The notes beneath the pieces were generated by a model. That model had not been told where the DNA came from and did no database searches. It was given only the letters and a program-made list of their open reading frames with translations. Positions 1-14,939 of a DNA stretch of 64,000 nt are shown one piece after another. Within the stretch, counting starts at the first letter, position 1. Each line of letters starts with the position of its first letter. Both the position numbers and the translations under genes were made by a program. The stretch covers positions 1 through 64,000 of the forward strand of contig NZ_FNZE01000003.1 of the NCBI RefSeq assembly GCF_900109175.1, written 5' to 3'. Origin of the DNA: Pseudomonas linyingensis. Lineage in GTDB: Bacteria; Pseudomonadota; Gammaproteobacteria; Pseudomonadales; Pseudomonadaceae.

Positions 1-159
1 GACCTGACCGAGAGCATGTTCAAGCGCCAGGCCGGCATCAAGGACAGCAGCAACCTGCTGCCGGGGCACGGCGGCGTGCTCGATCGCATCGACAGCCTGA
101 CGGCGGCGGTGCCGATGTTCGCCGTGCTGCTCTGGCTGCACGGCTGGGGTAGTTTGTGA
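1..159 (+). CDS. cdsA: Phosphatidate cytidylyltransferase, C-terminal fragment (cut by window edge)
   Basis: The first 52 codons are an open frame ending in TGA at 157-159. It contains the CDP-diglyceride synthase signature (S-x-x-K-R around residues 5-8 of the fragment, then [11 protein letters not shown]-x-L-D-R-x-D-S). CdsA makes CDP-diacylglycerol from phosphatidate and CTP in the inner membrane; the fragment ends in a hydrophobic last segment, as expected. The stop overlaps the GTG start of dxr by four bases, so the two are translationally coupled. cdsA directly before dxr is the standard order in Pseudomonas and enterobacteria. Confidence 0.9.
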   Translation, partial: DLTESMFKRQAGIKDSSNLLPGHGGVLDRIDSLTAAVPMFAVLLWLHGWGSL

Positions 160-1340
160 AACAGCAGATAAGCGTACTGGGAGCGACCGGCTCGATCGGC
201 CTGTCCACCCTCGATGTGATAGCCCGTCATCCCCATGACTACCAGGTGTTCGCCCTGACCGGCTTCAGCCGGCTGGTCGAGCTGGAGCGCCTGTGCCTGC
301 TGCACCGTCCGCGCTTCGCGGTGGTGCCGACGGCCGAGGCGGCGCGGCCGCTGCAGGCGGCGCTGGAGGCGAACGGTCTGGATACCCGGGTGCTGGTCGG
401 CGAGCAGGGCCTGTGCGAAGTGGCCGCGCATCCCGAGGTGGATGCGGTAATGGCGGCCATCGTCGGTGCTGCCGGCCTCAAGCCGACCCTCGCCGCGGTG
501 CAGGCCGGCAAGCGCGTGCTGCTGGCCAACAAGGAGGCGCTGGTGATGTCCGGCGCGCTGTTCATGCAGGCGGTGCAGGCGCATGGCGCCGTGCTGCTGC
601 CGATCGACAGCGAGCACAACGCGATCTTCCAGTGCATGCCCGGCGACTATGCCCGCGGTCTGGGTCAGGTTGGCGTGCGGCGCATCCTGCTCACCGCCTC
701 CGGTGGTCCGTTTCGCAACTGGCCGCTGGAGCGCTTGGCCGAAGCGACACCGCAGCAGGCCTGCGCCCACCCGAACTGGGCGATGGGGCGCAAGATCTCG
801 GTCGACTCGGCGAGCATGATGAACAAGGGGCTGGAGCTGATCGAGGCCTGCTGGCTGTTCGATGCGCGGCCGGCCCAGGTCGAGGTGGTGATCCACCCGC
901 AGAGCGTGATCCACTCGCTGGTCGACTACGTCGACGGCTCGGTGCTGGCCCAGCTCGGCAATCCCGACATGCGCACCCCGATCGCCCATGCCCTGGCCTG
1001 GCCGCGGCGCATCGATTCCGGGGTGGCGCCGCTGGACCTGTTCGCCATCGCCCGGCTGGATTTCGAGGCGCCCGACGAGCGGCGTTTTCCCTGCCTGAAG
1101 CTGGCCCGTCAGGCGGCCGAGGCGGGCGGCACGGCACCGGCCCTGCTCAATGCGGCCAACGAAGTGGCGGTGGCGGCCTTCCTTGACGGACGCATTCGTT
1201 TCGACGAGATTGCCCGGATGATCGAGGCGGTGCTGAACCGTATTTCCGCTATCGCGGTCCAACAGCTGGACGACGTGCTGCAGGCCGATGCGCAGGCGCG
1301 CGCCGTCGCGCAGGACTGGCTGGTCCGCTACGGGCATTGA
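156..1340 (+). CDS. dxr: 1-deoxy-D-xylulose 5-phosphate reductoisomerase
   Basis: 394 residues, the usual length for Dxr, which converts DXP to 2-C-methyl-D-erythritol 4-phosphate with NADPH in the MEP isoprenoid pathway. Visible are the N-terminal dinucleotide loop GATGSIG (residues 9-15), the metal and substrate segment [11 protein letters not shown] near residue 150, the serine-rich flexible loop region [13 protein letters not shown] near 225 and the PQSVIH segment that follows. The start is GTG overlapping the cdsA stop. ispD and ispF of the same pathway are also in this window, at 21768 and 60319. A cytosolic enzyme; the call is secure. Confidence 0.97.
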   Translation: MKQQISVLGATGSIGLSTLDVIARHPHDYQVFALTGFSRLVELERLCLLHRPRFAVVPTAEAARPLQAALEANGLDTRVLVGEQGLCEVAAHPEVDAVMAAIVGAAGLKPTLAAVQAGKRVLLANKEALVMSGALFMQAVQAHGAVLLPIDSEHNAIFQCMPGDYARGLGQVGVRRILLTASGGPFRNWPLERLAEATPQQACAHPNWAMGRKISVDSASMMNKGLELIEACWLFDARPAQVEVVIHPQSVIHSLVDYVDGSVLAQLGNPDMRTPIAHALAWPRRIDSGVAPLDLFAIARLDFEAPDERRFPCLKLARQAAEAGGTAPALLNAANEVAVAAFLDGRIRFDEIARMIEAVLNRISAIAVQQLDDVLQADAQARAVAQDWLVRYGH

Positions 1341-1356
1341 GCCCCGAGGTTTCCCG

Positions 1357-2709
1357 ATGAGCGCGCTGTACATGATTGTCGGCACCCTGGTTGCACTGGG
1401 CGTGCTGGTCACCTTTCACGAGTTCGGCCACTTCTGGGTGGCACGCCGCTGCGGGGTCAAGGTGCTGCGCTTCTCGGTGGGCTTCGGCGCGCCGCTGCTG
1501 CGCTGGCATGACCGTCACGGCACCGAATTCGTCATCGCGGCCATTCCCCTGGGCGGCTACGTGAAGATGCTCGACGAGCGCGAGGGCGACGTACCGCCGG
1601 CGTTGCTCGAACAGGCGTTCAACCGCAAGAGTGTCAAGCAGCGCTTCGCCGTAGTGGCGGCCGGGCCGATCGCCAATTTCCTGCTGGCCCTGCTGTTCTT
1701 CTGGATTCTCGCCATGCTCGGCAGCCAGCAGGTGCGGCCGATCGTCGGCAGCATCGCGCCGGGCAGCCTGGCCGAGCAGGCCGGCGTGGTCGCCGGGGCG
1801 GAAGTGCTGGCGGTGGATGGCCGGGCCGTCACCGGCTGGAGCGAGGTCAACCTGCAGCTGATCCGCCGTCTCGGCGAGACCGGCAGTCTGCGCCTGCGCC
1901 TGCTGGAGCCGGGCTCGACGGTGGAGAGCGAGCGCAGCCTGGTGCTGAGTCGCTGGCTCAAGGGGGCCGAGGATCCCGATCCGCTGGGTTCGCTGGGCAT
2001 TCGCCCGTGGCGTCCGCAGATCGAGCCGGTGCTCGCCCATCTCGATCCCGAGGGGCCCGCGCAGGCCGCCGGGCTGCAGTTGGGCGACCGTCTGCTGAGT
2101 CTCGAGGGGCGGTCGTTGGACGACTGGCAGCAGGTGGTCGACGTGGTGCGCGAGCGTCCGGGGCAGCGGGTCGGTTTCCGGGTCGAGCGCGATGGGCAGC
2201 CCTTCGAGCTGAGTCTCACCCTGGCGGCGCGTGGTGAGGGCGAGGCGCGCACGGGCTACCTCGGTGCGGGCGTCGAGGGGGGCGAGTGGCCGGCCGAGAT
2301 GCTGCGCGAGGTCAGTTACGGCCCGCTGGCTGCGGTGGGCGAGAGCGTCAAGCGCACCTGGTCGATGAGCCTGATGACCCTCGACTCGATCGGCAAGATG
2401 CTGTTCGGCGAGCTCTCGGTAAAAAACTTGAGCGGCCCGATAACGATTGCTAAAGTGGCCGGCGCTTCGGCCCAGTCTGGGGTAGGGGATTTCCTGAACT
2501 TCCTCGCCTATCTGAGCATTAGCCTGGGGGTGCTCAACCTGCTGCCGATCCCGGTCCTCGATGGCGGGCATCTGTTGTTCTACCTGGTCGAGTGGGTGCG
2601 TGGTCGACCCCTTTCCGAGCGGGTGCAGGCAATCGGTGTGCAGATCGGTATCAGCCTGGTGGTAGGCCTGATGCTCCTCGCGCTGTTTAATGACATCAGC
2701 CGATTGTAA
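1357..2709 (+). CDS. rseP: RseP site-2 intramembrane zinc metalloprotease (regulator of sigma-E)
   Basis: 450 residues, the same length as E. coli RseP. It has HEFGH (H21, E22, H25) in the first membrane helix, two periplasmic PDZ domains in the middle (roughly 115-310) and the second metal-ligand motif, LDG, with D402, before a last membrane helix. The protein makes the second cut in the anti-sigma factor (RseA/MucA) in the inner membrane, releasing the envelope-stress sigma factor, and clears signal-peptide remnants. I chose the ATG at 1357 because the product then begins directly with the first transmembrane helix; an upstream in-frame start at 1288 would lie inside dxr. Its neighbour bamA is a classic sigma-E-linked gene. 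Confidence 0.97.
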   Translation: MSALYMIVGTLVALGVLVTFHEFGHFWVARRCGVKVLRFSVGFGAPLLRWHDRHGTEFVIAAIPLGGYVKMLDEREGDVPPALLEQAFNRKSVKQRFAVVAAGPIANFLLALLFFWILAMLGSQQVRPIVGSIAPGSLAEQAGVVAGAEVLAVDGRAVTGWSEVNLQLIRRLGETGSLRLRLLEPGSTVESERSLVLSRWLKGAEDPDPLGSLGIRPWRPQIEPVLAHLDPEGPAQAAGLQLGDRLLSLEGRSLDDWQQVVDVVRERPGQRVGFRVERDGQPFELSLTLAARGEGEARTGYLGAGVEGGEWPAEMLREVSYGPLAAVGESVKRTWSMSLMTLDSIGKMLFGELSVKNLSGPITIAKVAGASAQSGVGDFLNFLAYLSISLGVLNLLPIPVLDGGHLLFYLVEWVRGRPLSERVQAIGVQIGISLVVGLMLLALFNDISRL

Positions 2710-2725
2710 TTTGCTACGTATTGCG

Positions 2726-2756
2726 GAGCTGCCGCCAGGGGCGGCAGTTCCTTTTT
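2726..2756 (+). terminator. Intrinsic terminator or attenuator between rseP and bamA
   Basis: A GC-rich inverted repeat (CTGCCGCC / GGCGGCAG, arms 2729-2736 and 2740-2747 with a 3-base loop, extendable outward by G-U and A-U pairs) is followed by five T residues at 2752-2756. This is the canonical layout of a factor-independent terminator. Since bamA is essential and its start is only 31 bases further on, the element probably terminates only part of the transcription, or bamA has a promoter further upstream. Confidence 0.7.
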
Positions 2757-2786
2757 AGTCAGTCTGAAAAAGATAGAAAGGACTTC

Positions 2787-5132
2787 ATGAAACGCTTGCT
2801 GCTACCGGCGGTAATTGCCGCGCTGATCACCGCCGAAGTTCACGCCGAGTCCTTCACCATCACCGATATTCGTGTCAACGGCCTGCAGCGGGTATCTGCC
2901 GGCAGCGTGTTCGGTGCGCTGCCGCTCAACGTCGGCGATGCGGTCGACGACCGTCGTCTGGTGGACGCCACTCGCTCCCTGTTCAAGACCGGCTTTTTCC
3001 AGGACATCCGCCTTGGCCGTGACGGCGATGTGCTGGTGGTCGATCTGGTCGAGCGCCCGTCGATTTCCGCGATCGAGATCGAGGGCAACAAGGCCATCGC
3101 CACCGAGGACCTGCTCAAGGGTCTGAAGCAGTCGGGTCTGGCCGAAGGCGAGATCTTCCAGCAGGCCACCCTCGAAGGGGTGCGCAACGAACTGCAGCGC
3201 CAGTACGTGGCCCAGGGCCGCTACACCGCGACCATCGAGACCAAGGTCGAGACCCAGCCGCGCAACCGCGTGGCGCTGAAGATCGAGATCAACGAAGGCT
3301 CGGTCGCCGCGATCCAGCACATCAACATCGTCGGCAACAAGGTGTTCTCCAGCGAGGAGCTGACCGGCCTGTTCGAGCTGCGCACCAGCAACTGGCTGTC
3401 GTTCTTCCGCAACGACGACAAGTATTCGCGCGAAAAGCTGTCCGGCGACCTCGAGCGCCTGCGCTCGTACTACCTGGACCGCGGCTACATCAACATGGAC
3501 ATCGCCTCGACCCAGGTGTCCATCACCCCGGACAAGAAGCACGTCTACGTCACCGTCAACATCGACGAGGGCGAGAAGTACACCATCCGCGAGGTGAAGC
3601 TGGCCGGCGACCTGCGCGTGCCCGAAGAGGAAGTGCGCAAGCTGCTGCTGGTCCAGGAAGGTCAGGTGTTCTCGCGCAAGGTGATGACCAGCACCTCCGA
3701 GCTGATCACCCGTCGCCTGGGCAACGAGGGCTACACTTTCGCCAACGTCAACGGCATTCCCGAGCCGCATGACGAAGACAACACCGTGTCCCTGACCTTC
3801 GCCGTCGATCCGGGCAAGCGTGCCTACGTCAACCGCATCAACTTCCGTGGCAACACCAAGACCGAGGACGAGGTGCTGCGCCGCGAGATGCGCCAGATGG
3901 AAGGCGGTTGGGCGTCGACCTACCTGATCGACCAGTCGAAGACCCGCCTCGAGCGTCTGGGCTACTTCAAGGAAGTCAACGTCGAGACCCCGCAGGTGCC
4001 GGGCACCGACGATCAGATCGACGTCAACTACAGCGTCGAAGAGCAGCCTTCCGGCTCGATCACTGCCAGTGTCGGCTTCGCCCAGAGCGCTGGCCTGATC
4101 CTCGGCGGCTCGATCAGCCAGAACAACTTCCTCGGCACCGGCAACAAGGTCAACATCGGTCTCAACCGCAGCGAGTACCAGACCCGCTACAACTTCGCCT
4201 TCACCGATCCGTACTGGACCGAGGACGGCGTCAGCCTCGGCTACAACATGTTCTACCGCACCACCGACTACGACGACCTCGATGTCGATGTGTCGAGCTA
4301 CTCGGTGGACAGCCTCGGCGCCGGCATCAACCTCGGCTACCCGATCAGCGAGACCTCGCGCCTGACCTACGGCCTGTCGGCCCAGCAGGACGAGATCAGC
4401 CCCGGCGACTACACGGTCGGCGAGATCAACGAGTTCATCACCGCCGAAGGCGATAGCTACACCAACTTCAAGGCCTCGATGGGCTGGTCCGAATCGACCC
4501 TCAACCGCGGCGTGTTTGCCAATCGCGGCCACTCGCAGAGCCTGGTCGGCGAGGTCACCGTGCCGGGCAGCGACCTGTCGTTCTACCGCATCGACTACAG
4601 CGGGCAGATCTTCGCCCCGCTGTGGAAGAAGGACTACGCCCTGCGCTTCCATAGCCGCCTGGGCTATGCCGACAGCTATGGTTCGACCAGCAGCCTGCCG
4701 TTCTACGAGCACTACTACGCCGGCGGCTTCGGCTCGGTGCGCGGCTTCGAGGACAACAGTCTGGGTCCGCGCAGCACGCCCAACGCGGCCGATCCGGATC
4801 AGGATCCGCAACCCTTCGGCGGTAACATCCTGGTCCAGGGCGGTGTCGAACTGCTGTTCCCCATGCCATTCGTCAAGGATCAGCGCTCCCTGCGCACCGT
4901 ACTGTTCTGGGACGTGGGCAACGCCTTCGATACCAACTGCAGTGCGGCTCAGGAAGCGCGCGGCGAGGTGGGCTGCGATCTGAGCCTGAGCGACATGGCC
5001 AGCTCGGTGGGCGTCGGCCTGACCTGGCTGACCGCCCTCGGCCCGCTGAGCTTCAGTCTCGGCATGCCGGTCAAGGAGCCCGAGAACTCCGATACCCAGG
5101 TCTTCCAGTTCTCCCTGGGACAAACTTTCTAA
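2787..5132 (+). CDS. bamA: Outer-membrane protein assembly factor BamA
   Basis: 781 residues. A signal peptide (residues 1-20, cut after V-H-A) is followed by five POTRA repeats (about 21-420), recognisable by repeated I-x-x-I-x-x-x-G-N patterns. The C-terminal 16-strand barrel contains the loop-6 VRGF motif (in [13 protein letters not shown]) and ends in an aromatic beta-signal (final residue F). BamA is the core of the BAM complex that inserts outer-membrane proteins. The ATG at 2787 is preceded by AGAAAGGA; the open frame extends upstream to 2721 but that part would be the terminator hairpin. skp, coding for a chaperone that feeds BamA, follows 45 bases later. Confidence 0.98.
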   Translation: MKRLLLPAVIAALITAEVHAESFTITDIRVNGLQRVSAGSVFGALPLNVGDAVDDRRLVDATRSLFKTGFFQDIRLGRDGDVLVVDLVERPSISAIEIEGNKAIATEDLLKGLKQSGLAEGEIFQQATLEGVRNELQRQYVAQGRYTATIETKVETQPRNRVALKIEINEGSVAAIQHINIVGNKVFSSEELTGLFELRTSNWLSFFRNDDKYSREKLSGDLERLRSYYLDRGYINMDIASTQVSITPDKKHVYVTVNIDEGEKYTIREVKLAGDLRVPEEEVRKLLLVQEGQVFSRKVMTSTSELITRRLGNEGYTFANVNGIPEPHDEDNTVSLTFAVDPGKRAYVNRINFRGNTKTEDEVLRREMRQMEGGWASTYLIDQSKTRLERLGYFKEVNVETPQVPGTDDQIDVNYSVEEQPSGSITASVGFAQSAGLILGGSISQNNFLGTGNKVNIGLNRSEYQTRYNFAFTDPYWTEDGVSLGYNMFYRTTDYDDLDVDVSSYSVDSLGAGINLGYPISETSRLTYGLSAQQDEISPGDYTVGEINEFITAEGDSYTNFKASMGWSESTLNRGVFANRGHSQSLVGEVTVPGSDLSFYRIDYSGQIFAPLWKKDYALRFHSRLGYADSYGSTSSLPFYEHYYAGGFGSVRGFEDNSLGPRSTPNAADPDQDPQPFGGNILVQGGVELLFPMPFVKDQRSLRTVLFWDVGNAFDTNCSAAQEARGEVGCDLSLSDMASSVGVGLTWLTALGPLSFSLGMPVKEPENSDTQVFQFSLGQTF

Positions 5133-5177
5133 GCCCGTCGGGCTGATTATCCAAGCGATTCGTAGCAGGAGTTCATC

Positions 5178-5681
5178 GTGCGCAAGTTGACCCAAGTTGT
5201 CCTGTTTGTTGCCGCCCTGGCGAGCATGCCAGCCTTTGCCGAAATGAAGGTGGCGGTACTCAACTATCAAATGGCCCTGCTCGAGTCCGACGCAGCCAAG
5301 AAGTATGCGGTGGATGCGGAGAAGAAGTTCGGTCCGCAGCTGACCCGCCTGAAGACCCTGGAAAGCGATGCCAAGCGCATCCAGGATCGCCTGATGAAGG
5401 ACGGCGAGAAGCTCGCCACCAGCGAGCGCGAGCGTCTCGAGCTGGAGTTCAAGCAGAAGGCCCGTGACTTCCAGTTCCAGTCCAAGGAACTCAACGAAGC
5501 CAAGGCCATCGCCGATCGCGACATGCTCAAGCAGCTCAAGCCGAAGCTGGACAAGGCGGTCGAGGAAGTGATCAAGAAGGGCAACTACGACCTGGTGCTC
5601 GAACGCGGTGCGGTGGTCGAGGTCAAGCCGCAGTTCGATATCACCAAGCAGGTGATCGAGCGCATGAACCAGTTGCGTTGA
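5178..5681 (+). CDS. skp: Periplasmic OmpH/Skp chaperone
   Basis: 167 residues. A signal peptide (1-21, cut after A-F-A) is followed by a short beta segment and long, highly charged alpha-helical arms (about 45-125), rich in K, E, R and A, as in the jellyfish-like Skp trimer. Skp holds unfolded outer-membrane proteins in the periplasm and hands them to BAM. The start is GTG with AGGAG seven bases upstream. It lies between bamA and lpxD, the conserved order in proteobacteria. Confidence 0.93.
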   Translation: MRKLTQVVLFVAALASMPAFAEMKVAVLNYQMALLESDAAKKYAVDAEKKFGPQLTRLKTLESDAKRIQDRLMKDGEKLATSERERLELEFKQKARDFQFQSKELNEAKAIADRDMLKQLKPKLDKAVEEVIKKGNYDLVLERGAVVEVKPQFDITKQVIERMNQLR

Positions 5682-5685
5682 TCCC

Positions 5686-6744
5686 ATGAGTGCTCGCGTA
5701 TTTACCTTGGGTGAGCTGGCCCAGCGTGCCGGCGCCGAACTGCGTGGACCGGCCGACCTGCCGATCAGCGGGCTGTCCGCCTTGCAGGAGGCTGGTCCGC
5801 AGCAGCTGACCTTCCTGGCCAACGCCCAGTACCGCAAGTACCTGCCCGGCTGCCGGGCCGGTGCGGTGCTGTTGACCCCGGCGGACGCGGAAGGCTATGC
5901 CGGCAATGCCCTGGTGCTGGCCAATCCCTACCTGGCGTTTGCCCAGCTTTCCCACCTGTTCGACCGCAAGCCGGTAGCCACTTCCGGCATCCACCCGAGT
6001 GCGGTGGTTGCGGAGGATGCCCTGGTCGATCCGAGTGCCATGGTCGGTCCCGGTGTGGTCATCGAGTCCGGCGCGCGGATCGGTGCGCGGGTGAGTCTCG
6101 GCGCCTACTGTGTGGTCGGTGCGCGCAGCGTGATCGACGAGGATGGCTGGCTGGCCCCGCGCGTCACCCTCTATCACGATGTGCATATCGGCAAGCGGGT
6201 GGTCATCCAGTCCGGCGCGGTGCTCGGTGGCGAGGGCTTCGGCTTCGCCAACGACAAGGGTGTGTGGGTCAAGATTGCCCAGATCGGCGGGGTGAGCATC
6301 GGCGACGACGTCGAAATTGGCGCCAACACCACCATCGACCGTGGCGCGCTGGCTGACACCGTGATCGGCAACGGCGTCAAGCTCGACAACCAGATCATGA
6401 TTGCCCACAACGTGCAGATCGGCGACCACACCGCGATGGCCGGCTGCTGCGGCATTTCCGGCAGCACGAAGATCGGCAAGCACTGCATGATCGCCGGTGG
6501 CGTCGGCATGGTGGGTCATATCGAGGTGTGCGACAACGTGTTCGTCACCGGCATGACCATGGTCACCCGCTCGATCACCGAGCCGGGGGCCTACTCCTCG
6601 GGTACCGCGATGCAGCCGGCCGCCGAATGGAAGAAGAGTGCCGCACGCCTTCGCCATCTGGACGACATGGCCAAGCGCCTGCAGCAGCTGGAAAAGCGTC
6701 TGGCTGTCGTGACCTCCAGCGGTGAAGCGGCATCAGATGACTGA
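5686..6744 (+). CDS. lpxD: UDP-3-O-(3-hydroxyacyl)glucosamine N-acyltransferase
   Basis: 352 residues. The N-terminal uridine-binding domain (1-100) is followed by a long left-handed beta-helix of hexapeptide repeats (about 105-310), with the catalytic histidine region AHNVQIGDH, and a short C-terminal helix. LpxD adds the N-linked hydroxy-fatty acid in the third step of lipid A synthesis. The ATG is four bases after the skp stop. It is followed by fabZ, lpxA and lpxB as one transcription unit. Confidence 0.97.
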   Translation: MSARVFTLGELAQRAGAELRGPADLPISGLSALQEAGPQQLTFLANAQYRKYLPGCRAGAVLLTPADAEGYAGNALVLANPYLAFAQLSHLFDRKPVATSGIHPSAVVAEDALVDPSAMVGPGVVIESGARIGARVSLGAYCVVGARSVIDEDGWLAPRVTLYHDVHIGKRVVIQSGAVLGGEGFGFANDKGVWVKIAQIGGVSIGDDVEIGANTTIDRGALADTVIGNGVKLDNQIMIAHNVQIGDHTAMAGCCGISGSTKIGKHCMIAGGVGMVGHIEVCDNVFVTGMTMVTRSITEPGAYSSGTAMQPAAEWKKSAARLRHLDDMAKRLQQLEKRLAVVTSSGEAASDD

Positions 6745-6790
6745 TGCGTGCTTCCCCGCGTTCCCTATTTTGATCAAGGCCCCCCACAAC

Positions 6791-7231
6791 ATGATGGATA
6801 TCAACGAGATTCGCGAACTCCTGCCGCACCGCTACCCGTTCCTGCTGGTGGATCGGGTGGTGGAGATGGATCTCGAGGAAAAGCGCGTCCGCGCCTACAA
6901 GAACGTCACCATCAACGAACCGTTCTTCAACGGCCACTTTCCGGGCCATCCGATCATGCCGGGCGTGCTGATCATCGAGGCCATGGCCCAGGCGGCCGGT
7001 CTGCTCGGTTTCAGTCTGATGGGCGCCAAGGCGGCCGCCGACACCCTGTATCTGTTCGTCGGCTCCGACAACCTGCGCTTCCGCTCGCCGGTGACCCCGG
7101 GCGATCAGCTGACCCTCGAGGCCCGTGTCCTCAGCGCCAAGCGCGGCCTGTGGAAGTTCGAGTGCCAGGCCAGCGTCGACGGCAGGGCGGTATGCTCGGG
7201 CGAGATCATCTGCGCGGAACAGAAAAAATGA
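6791..7231 (+). CDS. fabZ: (3R)-hydroxyacyl-[acyl-carrier-protein] dehydratase
   Basis: 146 residues with the hotdog-fold active-site motif [10 protein letters not shown]; catalytic H49 and E63 sit where they do in P. aeruginosa FabZ. The enzyme dehydrates 3-hydroxyacyl-ACP in fatty-acid elongation and competes with LpxA/LpxD for the same hydroxyacyl-ACP pool, which explains its place among the lpx genes. The frame is open from 6722, inside lpxD, but family length and N-terminus (M-M-D-I-N-E-I) point to the ATG at 6791. The stop overlaps the lpxA start (ATGA). Confidence 0.97.
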   Translation: MMDINEIRELLPHRYPFLLVDRVVEMDLEEKRVRAYKNVTINEPFFNGHFPGHPIMPGVLIIEAMAQAAGLLGFSLMGAKAAADTLYLFVGSDNLRFRSPVTPGDQLTLEARVLSAKRGLWKFECQASVDGRAVCSGEIICAEQKK

Positions 7232-8004
7232 GTTTGATCGACCCTCGCGCCATCATCGATCCGAGTGCCAGGCTGGCCGACACTGTCGAAGTCGGCCCCT
7301 GGTCGATCATCGGGCCGAACGTGGAAATTGGCGAGGGTACCGTGATCGGCCCGCACGTGATCGTGAAGGGCCCCACGGTGATCGGCCGGCACAACCGCAT
7401 CTACCAGTTTTCCTCGGTAGGCGAAGACACCCCCGATCTGAAGTACAAGGGCGAACCGACCCGCCTGGTCATCGGCGATCACAACGTGATCCGCGAGGGT
7501 GTCACCATCCATCGCGGTACCGTGCAGGACCGCTACGAGACCACCATCGGCAATCACAACCTGCTGATGGCCTACGTGCACATCGGTCATGACAGCGTGA
7601 TCGGCGACCACTGCATTCTGGTCAACAACACCGCGCTGGCTGGCCATGTGCATGTCGGCGACTGGGCGATCCTCTCCGGCTTCACCCTGGTCCACCAGTT
7701 CTGCCACATCGGCGCGCACAGCTTCTCCGGCATGGGCACGGCGATCGGCAAGGATGTGCCGGCCTTCGTCACCGTGTTCGGCAGTCCGGCCGAGGCACGC
7801 AGCATGAACTTCGAGGGCATGCGCCGTCGCGGCTTCAGCGACGAGGTGATGCACGCCCTGCGTCGCGCCTACAAGGTGATCTATCGCAAGGGCATGACCG
7901 TGGAGGAAGCGCTGGCCGAACTGGCCGCGGACGCCGCGCAATACCCGGAAGTGGCGCTGTTCTGCGACTCGGTTCGCGGCTCTACCCGCGGCATCACCCG
8001 CTGA
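7228..8004 (+). CDS. lpxA: UDP-N-acetylglucosamine O-acyltransferase
   Basis: 258 residues made of hexapeptide repeats ([LIV]-G-x-x-x-x) forming a beta-helix up to about residue 185, then a helical C-terminal domain. The catalytic histidine is H121 in HIGHD. LpxA transfers R-3-hydroxyacyl from ACP to UDP-GlcNAc, the first step of lipid A synthesis. The start overlaps fabZ by four bases; a much longer open frame from 6748 is out of frame with fabZ and is not coding. Confidence 0.97.
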   Translation: MSLIDPRAIIDPSARLADTVEVGPWSIIGPNVEIGEGTVIGPHVIVKGPTVIGRHNRIYQFSSVGEDTPDLKYKGEPTRLVIGDHNVIREGVTIHRGTVQDRYETTIGNHNLLMAYVHIGHDSVIGDHCILVNNTALAGHVHVGDWAILSGFTLVHQFCHIGAHSFSGMGTAIGKDVPAFVTVFGSPAEARSMNFEGMRRRGFSDEVMHALRRAYKVIYRKGMTVEEALAELAADAAQYPEVALFCDSVRGSTRGITR

Positions 8005-8008
8005 ATCC

Positions 8009-9142
8009 ATGACGCGTCCATTGAAGATCGCCCTGGTCGCCGGCGAAGCGTCCGGCGATATCCTCGGCTCCGGACTGATGCAGGCCATCAAGGCACGTCA
8101 CCCTGATGTGCAGTTCATCGGCGTCGGCGGTCCACGCATGCAGGCCGAGGGGCTGGACTCGTACTTCCCGATGGAGCGCCTGGCGGTGATGGGCCTGGTC
8201 GAGGTGCTCGGCCGCCTGCCCGAACTGCTCGGTCGTCGGCGCCGACTGATCCGCACCCTGATCGAGGAGCGTCCGGACGTGTTCATCGGCATCGACGCTC
8301 CGGACTTCAATCTCGGGGTTGAACTCAAGCTGCGCCAGGCGGGGATCCGTACCGTGCACTACGTCAGTCCCTCGGTGTGGGCCTGGCGGCAGAAGCGCGT
8401 GCTGAAGATCCGCCAGGCCTGCGACCTGATGCTGACCCTGTTCCCCTTCGAGGCGCAATTCTACGAGGCACAGCAGGTGCCGGTGTGCTTCGTCGGCCAT
8501 CCACTGGCCGATACCATCGCCCTCGATGCCGACCGCGCTGCCGCGCGGAGCGCGCTCGACCTACCGGAGCAGGGTGGCGTGGTGGCGCTGCTACCCGGCA
8601 GTCGCGGCGGCGAGGTCGAGCGTCTGGGCAGCCTGTTCCTCGATGCTGCCGAGCGTCTGCGCGCCCTGCGCCCGGGGCTGCGCTTCTTGCTGCCGTGCGC
8701 CAATGCCGAACGCCGCGCCCAGGTCGAGGCCATGCTGGTCGGGCGCGAGCTGCCGGTGATGCTGCTCGACGGTCGCTCCCATGAGGCGCTGGCAGCCTGC
8801 GATGCGGTGCTGATCGCTTCCGGTACCGCGACCCTCGAAGCCCTGCTGTTTAAGCGGCCGATGGTGGTGGCCTACCGCGTGGCGCCGCTGACCTACCGCA
8901 TTCTGCGCCGTCTGGTGAAGAGCCCGTACATTTCGCTGCCCAACCTGCTCGCCGGGCGCCTGCTGGTGCCCGAGCTGATCCAGGATGCCGCGACCCCCGA
9001 GGCCCTGGCCGCGACGCTGTCGCCGTTGCTCGACGACGGCCAGGTGCAGACCGAGGGCTTCGATGCCATCCACCGCACCCTGCGCCGTGGTGCCTCCGAG
9101 CGTGCCGCCGAAGCGGTGCTGCAACTGGCGGAGCGCGCCTGA
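8009..9142 (+). CDS. lpxB: Lipid-A-disaccharide synthase
   Basis: 377 residues of glycosyltransferase family 19. Hallmarks are the N-terminal GEASGD segment (residues 12-17), the VSPSVWAWR motif near residue 115 and the [10 protein letters not shown] donor-binding stretch near 190. LpxB condenses UDP-2,3-diacylglucosamine with lipid X at the inner membrane. It starts four bases after lpxA and its stop overlaps the start of rnhB. Confidence 0.97.
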   Translation: MTRPLKIALVAGEASGDILGSGLMQAIKARHPDVQFIGVGGPRMQAEGLDSYFPMERLAVMGLVEVLGRLPELLGRRRRLIRTLIEERPDVFIGIDAPDFNLGVELKLRQAGIRTVHYVSPSVWAWRQKRVLKIRQACDLMLTLFPFEAQFYEAQQVPVCFVGHPLADTIALDADRAAARSALDLPEQGGVVALLPGSRGGEVERLGSLFLDAAERLRALRPGLRFLLPCANAERRAQVEAMLVGRELPVMLLDGRSHEALAACDAVLIASGTATLEALLFKRPMVVAYRVAPLTYRILRRLVKSPYISLPNLLAGRLLVPELIQDAATPEALAATLSPLLDDGQVQTEGFDAIHRTLRRGASERAAEAVLQLAERA

Positions 9143-9738
9143 TGCAGTTGGGACTGGACTTCACCCTGGTCGAGGAGCTGGTCGCCGGCGTCGACGAGGT
9201 CGGTCGCGGCCCGCTGTGCGGCCCGGTGGTCACCGCTGCGGTGATTCTCGATCCGCTGCGGCCGATCCTGGGGCTCAACGACTCGAAGAAGCTGACCGAG
9301 GCGCGTCGCGAGAAGCTGTTCGACGAGATTCGCGACAAGGCGCTGGCCTGGTGCATCGGCCGTGCCGAAGTCGAGGAGATCGACCGCCTGAACATCCTCC
9401 AGGCCACCTTCCTGGCCATGCAGCGCGCCGTCGAGGGGCTGCACATCCAGCCGAGGCTGGCTCTGATCGACGGCAATCGCTGCCCTAAGCTGGCGGTACC
9501 CAGCGCGCCGGTGATCCAGGGCGACGCCAAGGTGCCGGCGATTGCGGCCGCCTCGATCCTCGCCAAGGTCAGTCGCGACCGCGAGATGGCCGAACTGGAC
9601 CTGATCTACCCCGGCTATGGGCTGGCCGGGCACAAGGGCTACCCAACCCCCGCGCACCTCGAGGCCCTGCGCCGCCTCGGCCCCACGGTGATCCACCGCC
9701 GCTCCTTTGCGCCGGTGCGTGCGCTGCTCGACGACTGA
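9142..9738 (+). CDS. rnhB: Ribonuclease HII
   Basis: 198 residues. The catalytic acidic pair is in [15 protein letters not shown] (D18, E19), with further active-site segments DGNRCPKL and [16 protein letters not shown]. RNase HII removes single ribonucleotides and RNA primers from RNA-DNA hybrids. Translation is coupled to lpxB (stop and start share one base). lpxB-rnhB-dnaE proximity is conserved in gammaproteobacteria. Confidence 0.97.
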   Translation: MQLGLDFTLVEELVAGVDEVGRGPLCGPVVTAAVILDPLRPILGLNDSKKLTEARREKLFDEIRDKALAWCIGRAEVEEIDRLNILQATFLAMQRAVEGLHIQPRLALIDGNRCPKLAVPSAPVIQGDAKVPAIAAASILAKVSRDREMAELDLIYPGYGLAGHKGYPTPAHLEALRRLGPTVIHRRSFAPVRALLDD

Positions 9739-9876
9739 ACAGGGCTTCCTCTCGCCGCTGTCTACACTGACTGTCGATGGTTGTCGTCGGCGGCGTTGTT
9801 GCTGTTGCCGTTGGCGATGCCGCTTCCATGGCCAGGCCCGATGACAGCTGGCCGCCAGCCGCGGTTGGGGGTGCGT

Positions 9877-11301
9877 ATGCAAGAGATTGCCAATCAGGTC
9901 GTCGACCTGCTCAACGGCCTGATCTGGGGGAAGATCCTGATCTGGCTGCTGGCGGGAGCGGGCGTGTACTTCACCCTGCGCCTGGGGTTGATCCAGATTC
10001 GTCATTTCGGCCATGTGTTCAGTGTGCTGCGCGGCAGTCGCCACGGTGACAGCTCGGGAATCTCCTCGTTCCAGGCCCTGTGCACCTCGCTGGCCGCCCG
10101 GGTCGGCACCGGCAACATCGCCGGTGTGGCGGTGGCCATCACCCTCGGTGGTCCGGGGGCGATCTTCTGGATGTGGGTGATCGCCCTGGTCGGCATGGCC
10201 ACCGCCTTCGTCGAGGCGACCCTGGCCCAGGTATTCAAGATCCGCGACGACAAGGGGCAGTTCCGTGGCGGTCCGGCCTACTACATGGAGCGGGGGCTGG
10301 GCGCGCGCTGGATGGGCGTGCTGTTCTCGATCTTCCTGATCATCGCCTTCGGCTTCGTGTTCAACTCGGTGCAGGCCAACACCATCAGCGGCGCCATGCA
10401 GGGCGCCTTCGGTATCGACACCTGGATCACCGGGGTGGCAGTGATGCTGCTTACCGGGCTGATCATCTTCGGCGGCCTGCGTTCCATCGCGCGCTTCTCC
10501 GAGCTGGCGGTGCCGTTCATGGCGGTGGCCTACCTGCTGATGGCCGTGGCGGTGATCCTGATGAACCTCGGCGAGTTGCCCGGTGTGCTGGCGACCATCG
10601 TGAAAAGCGCCTTCGGCCTCGAGGAGGCGGCGGCCGGAGGTCTGGGCGCGGCGATCCTCAACGGCTTCAAGCGCGGCCTGTTCTCCAACGAGGCGGGCAT
10701 GGGGTCGGCGCCCAACGCCGCAGCCTCGGCCACGCCTTATCCGCCGCATCCGGCGTCCCAGGGCTACGTGCAGATGGCCGGCGTGTTCATCGACACCCTG
10801 CTGATCTGCACCGCCTCGGCGGCGATCATCCTGCTCTCCGGCGTGCCGGTCGGCGAGGCGCAGGGCGCGGCGCTGGTGCAGAACGCGCTGACGGCGGAGG
10901 TGGGCGGCTGGGCGCGCTATTTCCTCGCAGTGGTGATTCTGTTCTTCGCCTTTACCTCCATCGTCGCCAACTACTTCTACGCGGAAAACTGTCTGGTGTT
11001 CCTCGAGCACAACCACCCGGCCGGCCTGCTGATCTTTCGCCTGCTGGTGCTGGCCATGGTGATGTTCGGTTCGCTGGCCTCGCTGCCGTTCGTCTGGAAT
11101 CTTGCCGACGTGTCCATGGGACTGATGGCGATCACCAACCTGGTGGCCATCTTGCTGCTCTCCGGGCTGGCGCTGAAGCTGGCGCGCGACTACAACGAGC
11201 AGCGCAAGGCCGGCCAACTGCCCACCTTCGATGCCCGTCGCTATCCGGAGATTCGCGGCAAGATCGCGCCGGGAGTCTGGGGTGGCGACGGAAAACGCTG
11301 A
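9877..11301 (+). CDS. Sodium:alanine/glycine symporter (AGCS family)
   Basis: 474 residues with about ten transmembrane segments. The AGCS signature region is clear: [20 protein letters not shown] followed by a further helix, and near residue 265 the [17 protein letters not shown] stretch. The family takes up alanine, glycine or related amino acids with Na+ across the inner membrane. The ATG at 9877 is preferred because the product then begins like other family members; TTG at 9781 and ATG at 9841 are in frame upstream. A TACACT box at 9763 could be a -10 element. From memory, P. aeruginosa has such a permease at this same place between rnhB and dnaE. Confidence 0.9.
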   Translation: MQEIANQVVDLLNGLIWGKILIWLLAGAGVYFTLRLGLIQIRHFGHVFSVLRGSRHGDSSGISSFQALCTSLAARVGTGNIAGVAVAITLGGPGAIFWMWVIALVGMATAFVEATLAQVFKIRDDKGQFRGGPAYYMERGLGARWMGVLFSIFLIIAFGFVFNSVQANTISGAMQGAFGIDTWITGVAVMLLTGLIIFGGLRSIARFSELAVPFMAVAYLLMAVAVILMNLGELPGVLATIVKSAFGLEEAAAGGLGAAILNGFKRGLFSNEAGMGSAPNAAASATPYPPHPASQGYVQMAGVFIDTLLICTASAAIILLSGVPVGEAQGAALVQNALTAEVGGWARYFLAVVILFFAFTSIVANYFYAENCLVFLEHNHPAGLLIFRLLVLAMVMFGSLASLPFVWNLADVSMGLMAITNLVAILLLSGLALKLARDYNEQRKAGQLPTFDARRYPEIRGKIAPGVWGGDGKR

Positions 11302-11319
11302 AACCCACCTGTCCTCGGC

Positions 11320-11350
11320 GACAAGGCCCGGTACAATTCCGGGTCTTGTC
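11320..11350 (+). promoter_or_regulatory. Hairpin with a -10-like TACAAT in its loop, upstream of dnaE
   Basis: A 12-base inverted repeat with one G-T pair (11320-11331 and 11339-11350) encloses the 7-base loop TACAATT. There is no T-run after it, so it is a weak terminator for the symporter gene. The loop sequence resembles a sigma-70 -10 box and is followed by a GC-rich stretch, so this may be the dnaE promoter. The best -35 match at 17-base spacing (CTGTCC) is poor. Confidence 0.45.
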
Positions 11351-11372
11351 GTATCTGCCCCACGGAATTGCC

Positions 11373-14891
<3,519 letters not shown>

Positions 14892-14939
14892 GCGAGTGCT
14901 CCAGGCCCTGGCCCGGAACCTCGTGTGGCTCGACCCGCG

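Noticed and set aside
2802-5837. A 1011-codon open frame on the minus strand opposite bamA, skp and the start of lpxD
   Set aside because: It is antisense to well-supported genes and reads as repetitive L, A, V, D, H and G without domains. Long antisense frames are a by-product of GC-rich codon use.
10080-11372. 431-codon upstream extension of dnaE
   Set aside because: It overlaps the symporter gene in another frame; its sequence is low-complexity and the PHP domain begins at the ATG at 11373.
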